Shown here piece after piece: positions 1 through 6,514 of a stretch of 7,485 nt of DNA. Below the pieces are notes generated by a model that was given only the letters and a program-made list of their open reading frames with translations, was not told where the DNA came from and searched no databases. Where the stretch lies: the NCBI GenBank assembly GCA_903870955.1, contig CAIQEX010000525.1, positions 1-7,485 of the forward strand. The letters are read 5' to 3'. Each line of letters starts with the position of its first letter. The first letter of the stretch is position 1. A program made the position numbers and the translations under genes. The stretch comes from an uncultured beta proteobacterium. Its GTDB lineage: Bacteria > Pseudomonadota > Gammaproteobacteria > Burkholderiales > Burkholderiaceae_C.

Positions 1-831
1 GATAACGATGCGCTGGCCCAGCAAATCATCCGGCTGATTGGCCAGAGTTGCGCGCTCTCGGGCATTGACGTGTCCAGTGTCGGATCGGTCGGTGTGTCGT
101 CCTGCGGTCCCTTTGTGTTGAATGAAGGATTGGTGGAACTGGCCGCGCCGAATATCTGCGGTGGCCTGGCCGGCAAAGCGCGTGGCTTGCCCAACGACTG
201 GATGAGCGCACTGCTGGAAGCCCCGCTGCGCGCAGCCTTCAAAAACGTGCGTGTCGAGAACGACGGTGTCGGCGCGCTCGAAGCCGAACGCCGCTGGGGT
301 GCCTTGCAAGGTCAGCGCGATTGCGCCTATGTGACCTGGAGCACGGGCATTGGCATGGGCGTGTGTGTGGACGGCCACATCCTGCGCGGCAAAAATGGCA
401 ACGCCGGGCATTTGGGCCACACCTTTGTGGTCGAGCACCACGAAGCCCTGTGCGGCTGCGGTCTGATTGGCGATGTGGAGTCGCTGGTGGCGGGCAACGC
501 CATCCCCAGGCGCTTTGCAAACCAGGGTTATGCCGATGCCTCAGCCTTGTTCAGCGCCGCCCGTGCGGGCGATGCACAGGCCATTGCCCTGATCGACGGG
601 TTGTGCAATGTGATGGGCCGCGCGTTGTTCAATGTCACCGCGTTGTTTGACCTGCAGCGTATTTCACTGGGCGGCAGCGTGTTCTGGCACAACCAGGACT
701 ATTTATTGCCACGCCTGCAGGCCTTCATGCAGGGCAAATTGCCAGCCCTCACCAACGGGCTGGAGATCGTTCCGGCGGGCTTGGGCGAACGGGTTGGCGA
801 CTACGCTGCGCTGGCGCTGGTGATGCGCTAA
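1..831 (+). CDS. ROK-family sugar kinase (glucokinase-like), 5'-truncated by window edge
   Basis: The reading frame is open from base 1, so this is the C-terminal 276 residues of a longer protein. Roughly the first 30 residues, with the N-terminal DxGGT phosphate-binding motif, lie outside the window. ROK proteins are cytoplasmic ATP-dependent sugar kinases or sugar-responsive repressors. No helix-turn-helix can be judged here. Visible family features, numbered in the fragment: VENDG at about 85-89, with the likely catalytic Asp 88; the phosphate-2 loop STGIGMGV at about 114-121; AGHLGH at about 135-140, where the family usually has AGE[IL]GH; a CGCG zinc-type motif at 151-154; and the adenosine-region glycines LGGSV near 217-221. 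The usual third zinc cysteine (CxCGxxGC) is Asp 158 here. The sugar specificity cannot be read from the sequence. A start at GTG 70 is unlikely because it would remove conserved N-terminal fold elements. Confidence 0.88.
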   Translation, partial: DNDALAQQIIRLIGQSCALSGIDVSSVGSVGVSSCGPFVLNEGLVELAAPNICGGLAGKARGLPNDWMSALLEAPLRAAFKNVRVENDGVGALEAERRWGALQGQRDCAYVTWSTGIGMGVCVDGHILRGKNGNAGHLGHTFVVEHHEALCGCGLIGDVESLVAGNAIPRRFANQGYADASALFSAARAGDAQAIALIDGLCNVMGRALFNVTALFDLQRISLGGSVFWHNQDYLLPRLQAFMQGKLPALTNGLEIVPAGLGERVGDYAALALVMR

Positions 832-871
832 TTGAGGCGCTAATTCAGGCGCCGGTTATGCGCTGATTCAG
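825..871 (+). repeat. Imperfect 12-bp repeats over the ROK stop codon
   Basis: Three near-identical 12-mers occur at 825-836 (GCGCTAATTGAG), 837-848 (GCGCTAATTCAG) and 860-871 (GCGCTGATTCAG). The first two abut and the third is separated by 11 bases. The first contains the TAA stop of the kinase, and the second repeats it in frame, giving a double stop. Within it, GGCGC (836-840) and GCGCC (849-853) can form a 5-bp stem with an 8-base loop. No T-run follows, so a Rho-independent terminator is not supported. It probably arose by slippage. Confidence 0.6.
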
Positions 872-922
872 GCACGCAGGGCGGCACCCTTTGCCACCCA
901 AATTCATGCACCAAATTGGGAT

Positions 923-936
923 TGCACTACAGTGCA
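923..936. promoter_or_regulatory. Inverted repeat upstream of SHOCT gene (possible operator)
   Basis: TGCACT-AC-AGTGCA is a perfect 6-bp dyad with a 2-bp spacer, 61 bases before the chosen start of the SHOCT gene. The spacing suits a regulator-binding site, but no convincing -35/-10 pair is visible nearby and the binding protein is unknown. The function is inferred only from symmetry and position. Confidence 0.25.
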
Positions 937-997
937 GGGTTTTCCCGTGTGCGCAATGCATGCGGTCATCTGTTTTCGTCTCAACCCGGGTTCCCCA

Positions 998-1771
998 ATG
1001 GCTCAACTTTCCCCCATCGGCATCAGCGCCGTGCAAGACATCGCGCAACGCCACGGCTTCAGTTTCGATGCCGTGCAGTCCATGCTCACCTCGGTGATCA
1101 ACGGCAATGGCAGCATGGCGCAGTTCAGCCACTACGAATTCGGTGGCTCCGGCCAGTGGATGCAAGGCGGCATGACCATGATTGGCGACATGTTCAACAA
1201 CTACCTCAAGGGCCGTGTCGACAACCTGTGCTCTGAGTTGGCACGCCTGAGTTACAACCAGCCCGGCCTGTTTGTGGAAGTGGCGGCACAGCCCAACTGG
1301 TGGGGTCCGGACCTGAAATTTCCCAACACCTCCGGCGGCCAGAACGGCATGCGCTATGCCTACTTTGCCCAGGCACGCCGACTGGCCATCGAGTCCAATG
1401 GACAGGTCATCGTCTATGACACGCTGGACCACAGCATTGGCGGTGTCTCGCAGCAGCAAAGCGGCGGCTACTCGGTGACGTTTTCCAGCCAGTATGGTTA
1501 TGTGGATTTGTCGCGCCTGCCGGTTGTCACCATCAATGGCATGCCACCGCTGGCACCCGCCCCGATGCAAGCACCCGCACCGGCGTACACACCGAGCTAC
1601 AGCAATAGCCAGCAGAATAGTTATGTACCGGCCAACAACTCCGTCGCTTCTTCAAGCGGTGACAGCGATATTTTTGCCAGCATTGAAAAGCTCGCCGCCC
1701 TGCAAAGCCGTGGCATTTTGAGTGAGCAGGAATACGCCAGCAAGAAAGCCGATCTGCTCAGCCGCCTGTAA
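998..1771 (+). CDS. SHOCT domain-containing protein
   Basis: This 257-residue protein has a conserved N-terminal region and a C-terminal SHOCT domain (short C-terminal domain, a small helical module often linked to oligomerisation; the biochemical role is unknown). The N-terminal block carries MAQFSHYEFGG at 40-50 and GQWMQGGMTMIGDMFN at 52-67. I recognise this block from proteobacterial proteins annotated only by their SHOCT tail. A Pro/Ala-rich linker (about 183-199) and a Ser/Asn/Gln-rich stretch (about 200-222) lead to the SHOCT helix pair at about 224-257, with IEKLAALQSRGILSEQEY and ending ADLLSRL. No signal peptide or membrane segment is seen. ATG 998 is preferred because the product then begins just before the conserved region. 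In-frame GTG 932 and ATG 956 would add a poor leader. The ribosome binding site is weak. Its 3' end has a second, partly deleted copy at 6408-6498. Confidence 0.85.
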   Translation: MAQLSPIGISAVQDIAQRHGFSFDAVQSMLTSVINGNGSMAQFSHYEFGGSGQWMQGGMTMIGDMFNNYLKGRVDNLCSELARLSYNQPGLFVEVAAQPNWWGPDLKFPNTSGGQNGMRYAYFAQARRLAIESNGQVIVYDTLDHSIGGVSQQQSGGYSVTFSSQYGYVDLSRLPVVTINGMPPLAPAPMQAPAPAYTPSYSNSQQNSYVPANNSVASSSGDSDIFASIEKLAALQSRGILSEQEYASKKADLLSRL

Positions 1772-1822
1772 TGACTGGGCCAACCCTCTTTGGAATGTCC
1801 GGTAAACGCCCCCGCTCCCGCG

Positions 1823-4456
1823 TCACCTCGCAGCTGCAAACTCCTCGAACTTTTCAATGGGAATCGGTTTGCTGAACAGGTATCCCTGGTAGGCATGGCA
1901 ACCTTGCGCGGCGAGGAACTCGAACTGCGGAATCGACTCGACACCCTCAGCGATCACGTCCAGCCCCAAGGTCCGCGCCAAGGCGATAACCATGTTGGCG
2001 ATGGCCGCATCGTTGGGGTCGGTCAATATATCCCTGACGAAGGTTTGATCGATTTTGAGTTGATCCAGTGGCAAGCGCTTGAGGTACGAAAGGGACGAAT
2101 ATCCGGTGCCAAAGTCGTCCAGGGAGAATCCCACTCCAATGGCCTTGAGGTGATGCATCTTGGTAATGACATCTTCAATATTGGATACGAGAAGGCTTTC
2201 CGTGAGTTCGAGTTTGAGACGGCTCGGGTTGGCACCGGTTTGCTTCAGGATGGACACCACCTCGTCGACAAAGTCGGGTTGATAAAACTGGCGCGCGCTG
2301 ACATTTACGGCAATCGTCAGTTGATTCACCAGGGGCCGATCTGACCAGGCGCGAAGTTGCGAGCAAGCCGTCTGCAACACCCAACGTCCTATCTGCAAGA
2401 TCAAGCCCGTACTTTCCGCTACGGGAATGAACATCATGGGCGACACCAAACCGCGCTCTTGGTGCTGCCAGCGCACCAGGGCCTCACAACCGGTGAGGTT
2501 TCCGGCCTGATCCACCTGGGGCTGATAGTGGAGGATGAATTCGCCATCCTGAACCGCTTTGCGCAGATCCGATTCCAGCGCCGCGCGCGCGGTAATTGCC
2601 GCCTGCATTTCAGGCTCGAAAAAGCGCAGCGTATTGCGGCCTGCCTCTTTGGCCTGGTACATGGCCAAATCAGCGCACTTAAGCAGGTCCTCCAGGCTTC
2701 CTTTGTGGTCCATGAAGAGCGTCACGCCAATGCTCGGGCTACTGTGCCCGGTCAAGCCAGCGAGCAGGTAAGGCCGATTCAATTCCGCCAGTATTTTTTC
2801 CGCGACGGCCTCGGCGGCACTTGCAGCATCCTGAACCTGGGTGCTCAAGGACTCCAGCAGCAACACAAATTCATCACCCCCCAGGCGCGCAACCGTATCG
2901 CCCTCGCGCACACAGTCCACCAGCCTTTTTGCGGTCTGCTGCAACAGCAGATCCCCGATCTCGTGCCCCAGCGAGTCGTTTAACGTTTTGAAATTGTCCA
3001 AATCAATAAATAGCAAGGCACCGTAACTCTCGGTTCGGGCACTTGACGCAATCGCGCGTTTCAGACGGTCCAACAACAGGCGCCGATTGGGCAGGTCGGT
3101 CAAAGGGTCAAAAAACGCCAGGCTGTTGATGCGTTCCTGGGCCTCTTTTTTCTCCGTCACGTCCGTCATGGCGCCCACGTAGTGGGTCACGCTGCCGTCA
3201 GGCTGCCGGATAGGGGAAAGCACAACTGCCTCTACATAGGTCGTTCCGTCCTTGCGTTGGTTGATGAATTCACCACTCCACACTTTTCCCTGGGAAAGAA
3301 ATTCCCACATCGCAACATACGTTTCGCGCGGAGTTTTTCCTGACTGAAGGATGCGCGGGTTCTTGCCACTCACCTCCTGGCGACTGAAGCCGGTGGCGCG
3401 TACAAAGGCTTCGTTGACGTACTCGATCTTGGCCTGGACGTCGGTAATGACGATGCTGTCCGAGCTTTGCTCCACCGCCTGCGACAGCTTTCTGAGCTGG
3501 TCTTCGATGCCCTTTCGCTCGGTAATGTCACGCGTCACCGAAAGGATGCATGTTTCCCCTTTCAGCTCCACGATGTGCGCAGACATCAGGCACGTCAGCA
3601 CGCGGCCGCTCTTGGTGACAAATTCCGCCTCCAGGTTATTGCAATACTTTTCCCCTTGAAGCATCTCCAGCATGCGCTGGCGATCCTGCGGCTTGCGCCA
3701 AATGTTCAATGCGTGCACGGTTTTTCCGACCACTTCCTCCCGGGTCCAACCGGTCAGCTTGATGAAACCGTCGTTCACGTCCAGGAACAGGCCGTCAGCG
3801 AGTCGCGTGATGTTGATTGCATCGGGGCTGGTCAAAAACGCGGTGCGGTAGCGTTCTTCGCTTTCGCCCAGCGACCTTTGGGTTAGTTGGCGCGAGACTT
3901 CCGAGCCCAACAATTTCCCATAAAGCAGGACTCCAATCGGATAGACCGTCATGACGGGCAGAAAGATCCCTGACATGATGGTCCAAGCGATTTCCCTGGG
4001 CAGAAATATCAACCCAGACACCAGGCTGGTGACCGCTACTGAAATGCCGAACAACAACAGGGAGCCCGTGGTCATTCCAGGGAACCAGCGCCGTCGCTGC
4101 CAGACAGCACCCAAGGTTGCCACGGCACCCAGCGCCACGATGCCGGCAATCGTTCCAACGCCACCCAGAGCCAGTCGATAGGAGGCCGCCAGTGCAAATG
4201 CGGCGAGCCCACCGCGCCAGCCGAAGTAGTAGCCCGCTATGGCCACCAGAATAGTTCGCGCATCAATCGTCACACCGGGCGCGAGCTGAACCGGGAGGTG
4301 CATGGCAATCAGCGCGGCAATGCCCAGCAGTGTCCCCATCGCCAAATCCAGGTACCTGGACAAATAGCTGTTCCAGGCAAATCCATAAACCACCACCAAT
4401 ACGAAAATTAATGATGCGTTTTCGGCCAGACTGTAGATGGTGTTGAGGCTATTCAC
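1823..4456 (-). CDS. Membrane GGDEF/EAL c-di-GMP enzyme with LytS-type 5TM sensor and two PAS domains
   Basis: This 877-residue inner-membrane protein probably both makes and degrades cyclic di-GMP. Residues 14-183 contain six or seven hydrophobic helices matching the 5TM-5TMR LytS/YhcK type, including PGVTIDARTILVAIAGYYFG (60-79) and a YRLALGGVG segment. PAS domains follow at about 200-313 and 322-434, each ending in the usual linker (TRDITERK, TDVTEKKEA). The GGDEF domain (about 446-612) has an intact GGDEF at 526-530 and an RxxD inhibitory site at 517-520. The EAL domain (about 623-866) has EAL at 658-660, NVS at 718-720, ELTE at 750-753, DDFGTGYSSL at 780-789, KID at 801-803 and EGVE at 837-840, so both activities look possible. 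GTG 4456 is chosen because an in-frame stop lies a few codons upstream and ATG at residue 40 would lose the first membrane helix. No clear Shine-Dalgarno is visible. The gene is convergent with the SHOCT gene, 51 bp apart. The sensed ligand is unknown. Confidence 0.93.
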   Translation of the reverse strand: MNSLNTIYSLAENASLIFVLVVVYGFAWNSYLSRYLDLAMGTLLGIAALIAMHLPVQLAPGVTIDARTILVAIAGYYFGWRGGLAAFALAASYRLALGGVGTIAGIVALGAVATLGAVWQRRRWFPGMTTGSLLLFGISVAVTSLVSGLIFLPREIAWTIMSGIFLPVMTVYPIGVLLYGKLLGSEVSRQLTQRSLGESEERYRTAFLTSPDAINITRLADGLFLDVNDGFIKLTGWTREEVVGKTVHALNIWRKPQDRQRMLEMLQGEKYCNNLEAEFVTKSGRVLTCLMSAHIVELKGETCILSVTRDITERKGIEDQLRKLSQAVEQSSDSIVITDVQAKIEYVNEAFVRATGFSRQEVSGKNPRILQSGKTPRETYVAMWEFLSQGKVWSGEFINQRKDGTTYVEAVVLSPIRQPDGSVTHYVGAMTDVTEKKEAQERINSLAFFDPLTDLPNRRLLLDRLKRAIASSARTESYGALLFIDLDNFKTLNDSLGHEIGDLLLQQTAKRLVDCVREGDTVARLGGDEFVLLLESLSTQVQDAASAAEAVAEKILAELNRPYLLAGLTGHSSPSIGVTLFMDHKGSLEDLLKCADLAMYQAKEAGRNTLRFFEPEMQAAITARAALESDLRKAVQDGEFILHYQPQVDQAGNLTGCEALVRWQHQERGLVSPMMFIPVAESTGLILQIGRWVLQTACSQLRAWSDRPLVNQLTIAVNVSARQFYQPDFVDEVVSILKQTGANPSRLKLELTESLLVSNIEDVITKMHHLKAIGVGFSLDDFGTGYSSLSYLKRLPLDQLKIDQTFVRDILTDPNDAAIANMVIALARTLGLDVIAEGVESIPQFEFLAAQGCHAYQGYLFSKPIPIEKFEEFAAAR

Positions 4457-4614
4457 GGGGAGAGCGTCAGGTTATTCGTGGGAACTTGCTCCAATTTCTG
4501 CCGATCAATGAATCAATCCGGACTTCCCCGCTGGCACAAGTCGATTTGCCACCATTATTCCGCCACCTTGTTTTTATGCAAGTAGGAATCAAAGTAGAAA
4601 ATTAAACCAGGGCA

Positions 4615-4641
4615 TGTCGATTGACCGTCAGGTGGCGCATC
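4615..4641 (+). promoter_or_regulatory. Candidate ECF42-type promoter for the YCII-sigma operon
   Basis: TGTCGA at 4615-4620 matches the -35 element I recall for ECF42 sigma factors. Fifteen bases later, CGCATC (4636-4641) is a partial match to the CGA/TC-like -10 element. This would start transcription near 4648, about 147 bases before the YCII ATG, and would make the operon autoregulated. A six-base match in this 338-bp gap would occur by chance roughly 8% of the time on one strand. The support is therefore the position combined with the sigma-factor type. Confidence 0.35.
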
Positions 4642-4728
4642 TACTGGTTGAGCTCAGGTAGTTCCGCCAGGGCTTGAATAACCGTTCCAATGACTTCCTG
4701 GGAGCAAAAGATTGACTTCTCGAATATC

Positions 4729-4751
4729 CTGCGTATCCAAAGAATACGCAG
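4729..4751 (+). promoter_or_regulatory. Perfect 8-bp inverted repeat in the YCII leader
   Basis: CTGCGTAT (4729-4736) and ATACGCAG (4744-4751) are exact reverse complements around a 7-base loop, 43 bases upstream of the YCII start codon. No T-run follows, so it is not a classical terminator. It could be an mRNA leader hairpin or a protein-binding dyad. Confidence 0.4.
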
Positions 4752-4782
4752 CCCGAAAAGCCAACTCAGCAACCCATTTTCC

Positions 4783-4788
4783 AAGGAG
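4783..4788 (+). promoter_or_regulatory. Shine-Dalgarno of YCII gene
   Basis: AAGGAG lies six bases before ATG 4795 and fixes that start over longer in-frame alternatives. Confidence 0.8.
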
Positions 4789-4794
4789 AAAACC

Positions 4795-5157
4795 ATGCAA
4801 TTTATGCTGATTCACAAAGAAACTTCCGCTGACCTTGCCCAACGCGCCAACCCCGAAACTGCACCCGCCTATTGGGGCGCTTGGAATGCCTACATTGGCG
4901 CCCTGGCGCAGGCCGGCATCATTGTTCACGGCAATGGCCTGCAAGAACCCCACCTCGGCACCCAGGTCAGAGTCCGCGATGGCAAGCGCGTAATCCACGA
5001 TGGCCCCTATGCCGACACCAAGGAACATTTGGGTGGTTACTTCATCATCGAAGTGCCCAACCTTGATGACGCCCTGGAATGGGCCGCGCGCAGTCCCAGT
5101 GCCGCGTCAGGAAGCACCGAGGTGCGTCCGGTTCTGGTAATGTCGGCGCCCCAGTAA
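4795..5157 (+). CDS. YCII-family (DGPF-type) protein, partner of ECF42 sigma factor
   Basis: This 120-residue soluble protein belongs to the YCII-related family of small ferredoxin-like-fold proteins. It starts MQFMLIHKE, and the diagnostic block HDGPYADTKEHLGGYFIIEV at about 68-87 corresponds to the DGPF motif, with Tyr in place of Phe. It is followed by DDALEWAARSP (91-101) and STEVRPV (107-113), both typical of the family. The catalytic or binding role of these proteins is not settled. Genes of this type are repeatedly found next to ECF42 sigma factors. Here the stop is separated by a single base from the sigma-factor GTG, so the two are co-transcribed and probably translationally coupled. 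The start is set by a strong AAGGAG at 4783-4788. Function beyond family and partnership is not shown by the sequence. Confidence 0.93.
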   Translation: MQFMLIHKETSADLAQRANPETAPAYWGAWNAYIGALAQAGIIVHGNGLQEPHLGTQVRVRDGKRVIHDGPYADTKEHLGGYFIIEVPNLDDALEWAARSPSAASGSTEVRPVLVMSAPQ

Positions 5158-5158
5158 A

Positions 5159-6439
5159 GTGCCGTCCCAGCCGCCTACTCCCTACAAAGCGGTTGAGCGC
5201 GCTGCGCGGGAATCCTATGGGCGGCTGCTGTCCTACCTCGCGTGGCAATGGCGCGATATCGGGGCGGCGCAGGATGCGCTGGGCGACGCCCTGGTCAAGG
5301 CTCTGGAGATCTGGCCTGAGAACGGAATCCCGGATTCTCCAGACGCCTGGCTTCTAACCGTTGCCAAGCGCCAACTGTTGCAGGTTGCACGGCACAACCA
5401 AGTGCGGTTTGATCCGGCAGTCACCGTGTTGCTGGAACAGGAAGAACACCAGCCGGACGCACCGGCCATCCCGGATGCACGGCTTAAGCTGATGTTCGTT
5501 TGTGCGCATCCGGCCATTGATGCGGGCGTGCGCATTCCGTTGATGCTGCAAACGGTGCTGGGCCTGCAAGTGGCCGATATGGCACCCGCCCTTTTGGTCT
5601 CGCCCTCGGCTTTGGCACAGCGATTGGTGCGGGCCAAACAAAAAATCCGCGACGCAGGCATCCGATTTGAAGAGCCTGAACTCTCCGAACTGCCCCAACG
5701 TTTAGGCTATGTGCTGGAAAGCATCTACGGTGCATTTGGACTAAGTCTGGAAGCCATTGATGGTGCCGAAGTCCGGATAACCGACCTGCAGGACGAGGCA
5801 AACTATCTGTGCCGCATCGTGTGTGAGTTGCTTCCGTCAGAGCCTGAGGCGCAGGGACTTTTGGCGTTGATGACATTTTGCGGCGCCCGCAAAGCAGCCC
5901 GCATCAACGCGGCTGGGCAATTTGTCCCCTTGTCTCAACAGGATATGAATCTTTGGGATCGCGATGCCATCGTGCGTGCGGACCAATGGCTTTGGCTGGC
6001 TGCACAACACAAACGCCCTGGCCCATTTCAGTTGGAGGCCGCAGTTCAGTCCGCACATTGCCACCGGCTATTTACGGGCAGCACACCCTGGAAGGGAATA
6101 GCCCAGCTCTACCAACAGATCAATGACCACTTTCCGACGTATGGATCACTGGTGGCGGGAGCAATTGCCATGGGCGAAGCCGGGGACGTCAAGCATGCCC
6201 TGCGCCAACTCGAACAGATGGACCCTGCGGTTACCAGGAACTTTCAGCCCTGGTGGGTGGCCAAGGGCTACTTACTCAATCTGGATGAAAATTCGTCGCC
6301 ACAAATAGTTGATGCGGCGTACCAAACGGCGATTGGCATGACGGTAGATCAACGGCTAAGAAGTCATCTGGAAACTGTGCGTCGGGACAGCGCAAGCCGC
6401 GCCCTGCGCACAGGTGTACGCACCGAGCTACTGCAATAA
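5159..6439 (+). CDS. ECF42-type RNA polymerase sigma factor with DUF6596 and C-terminal extension
   Basis: This 426-residue sigma factor directs RNA polymerase to a small set of promoters. Sigma region 2 spans about 11-80, with AWLLTVAKRQLLQVARH at 63-79. Region 4 spans about 108-170, with RIPLMLQTVLGLQVADMA at 125-142 and VSPSALAQRLVRAKQKIRDA at 147-166, the helix-turn-helix that binds the -35 element. DUF6596 covers about 180-275 (LESIYGAFG, LPSEPEAQGLLALM, FVPLSQQDMNLWDRD). A helical TPR-like extension follows to about 410. GTG 5159 is one base after the YCII stop, and translation is probably coupled because its own ribosome binding site is poor. No anti-sigma factor gene is adjacent, as expected for this group, where the extension is thought to control activity. 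The last ~16 residues (411-426) appear to be encoded by DNA copied from the SHOCT gene in another frame, so the C-terminus may be altered from the ancestral one. Confidence 0.93.
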   Translation: MPSQPPTPYKAVERAARESYGRLLSYLAWQWRDIGAAQDALGDALVKALEIWPENGIPDSPDAWLLTVAKRQLLQVARHNQVRFDPAVTVLLEQEEHQPDAPAIPDARLKLMFVCAHPAIDAGVRIPLMLQTVLGLQVADMAPALLVSPSALAQRLVRAKQKIRDAGIRFEEPELSELPQRLGYVLESIYGAFGLSLEAIDGAEVRITDLQDEANYLCRIVCELLPSEPEAQGLLALMTFCGARKAARINAAGQFVPLSQQDMNLWDRDAIVRADQWLWLAAQHKRPGPFQLEAAVQSAHCHRLFTGSTPWKGIAQLYQQINDHFPTYGSLVAGAIAMGEAGDVKHALRQLEQMDPAVTRNFQPWWVAKGYLLNLDENSSPQIVDAAYQTAIGMTVDQRLRSHLETVRRDSASRALRTGVRTELLQ

Positions 6440-6498
6440 CCAGCAGAATAGTTATGTACCGGCCAGCAAGAAAGCCGATCTGCTCAGCCGCCTGTAAT
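6408..6498 (+). pseudogene. Partly deleted duplicate of the SHOCT gene 3' end
   Basis: Bases 6421-6465 match 1590-1634 at 43 of 45 positions, and 6462-6498 match 1736-1772 at all 37 positions. Counting the shared GCCA once gives 76 of 78. Upstream, 6408-6431 matches 1577-1600 at 21 of 24, and weaker protein-level similarity (AQAAPCAQVYAPSY against MQAPAPAYTPSY) reaches back to about 6390. The copy lacks 105 bp (35 codons) between two GCCA tetramers at 1631-1634 and 1736-1739. In the parental frame it still reads PSYCNNQQNSYVPA then SKKADLLSRL and a stop at 6495-6497, but it has no start or SHOCT helix of its own. It overlaps the sigma-factor 3' end in a different frame and supplies that gene's TAA at 6437-6439. 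A non-functional relic is most likely; an assembly artefact is possible. Confidence 0.85.
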
Positions 6499-6514
6499 CG
6501 CCGACCTGCGCTGG

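Larger units (their letters stand above)
4457..4794. other. Intergenic region between divergent GGDEF/EAL and YCII-sigma genes
   Basis: These 338 bases contain no credible gene. They must carry the promoters of both divergent units. Seen here: a candidate ECF-type promoter (4615-4641); an 8-bp palindrome TGAGCTCA at 4649-4656 flanked by ACT and AGT half-sites at 4643-4645 and 4660-4662; a hairpin at 4729-4751; and the Shine-Dalgarno of the YCII gene at 4783-4788. No convincing sigma-70 promoter was found for the minus-strand gene. In-frame GTG/ATG starts upstream of 4795 would extend the YCII protein by a low-complexity leader and are rejected. Confidence 0.6.

Noticed and set aside
70..831. 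A complete short ROK protein starting at GTG 70
   Set aside because: The frame is open to base 1 with family-like sequence, and ROK proteins need the missing N-terminal phosphate-binding motif.
825..871. CRISPR-like repeats
   Set aside because: Units are only 12 bp, two are adjacent without a spacer, and there are no cas genes.
932..997. Longer start of the SHOCT protein (GTG 932 or ATG 956)
   Set aside because: The extra residues show no conservation pattern or signal peptide and would run through the inverted repeat at 923-936.
845..1570. A 241-codon minus-strand open frame
   Set aside because: It lies opposite the SHOCT gene, whose protein is conserved and motif-rich. The frame is a by-product of G/C-biased third positions.
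1790..2983. Two long plus-strand open frames (1790-2344 and 2357-2983)
   Set aside because: They are antisense to the EAL and GGDEF domains of a gene with complete family motifs. The products have no recognisable features.
4654..5028. Minus-strand open frame opposite the YCII gene
   Set aside because: The plus-strand gene has a strong ribosome binding site and a clear YCII signature.
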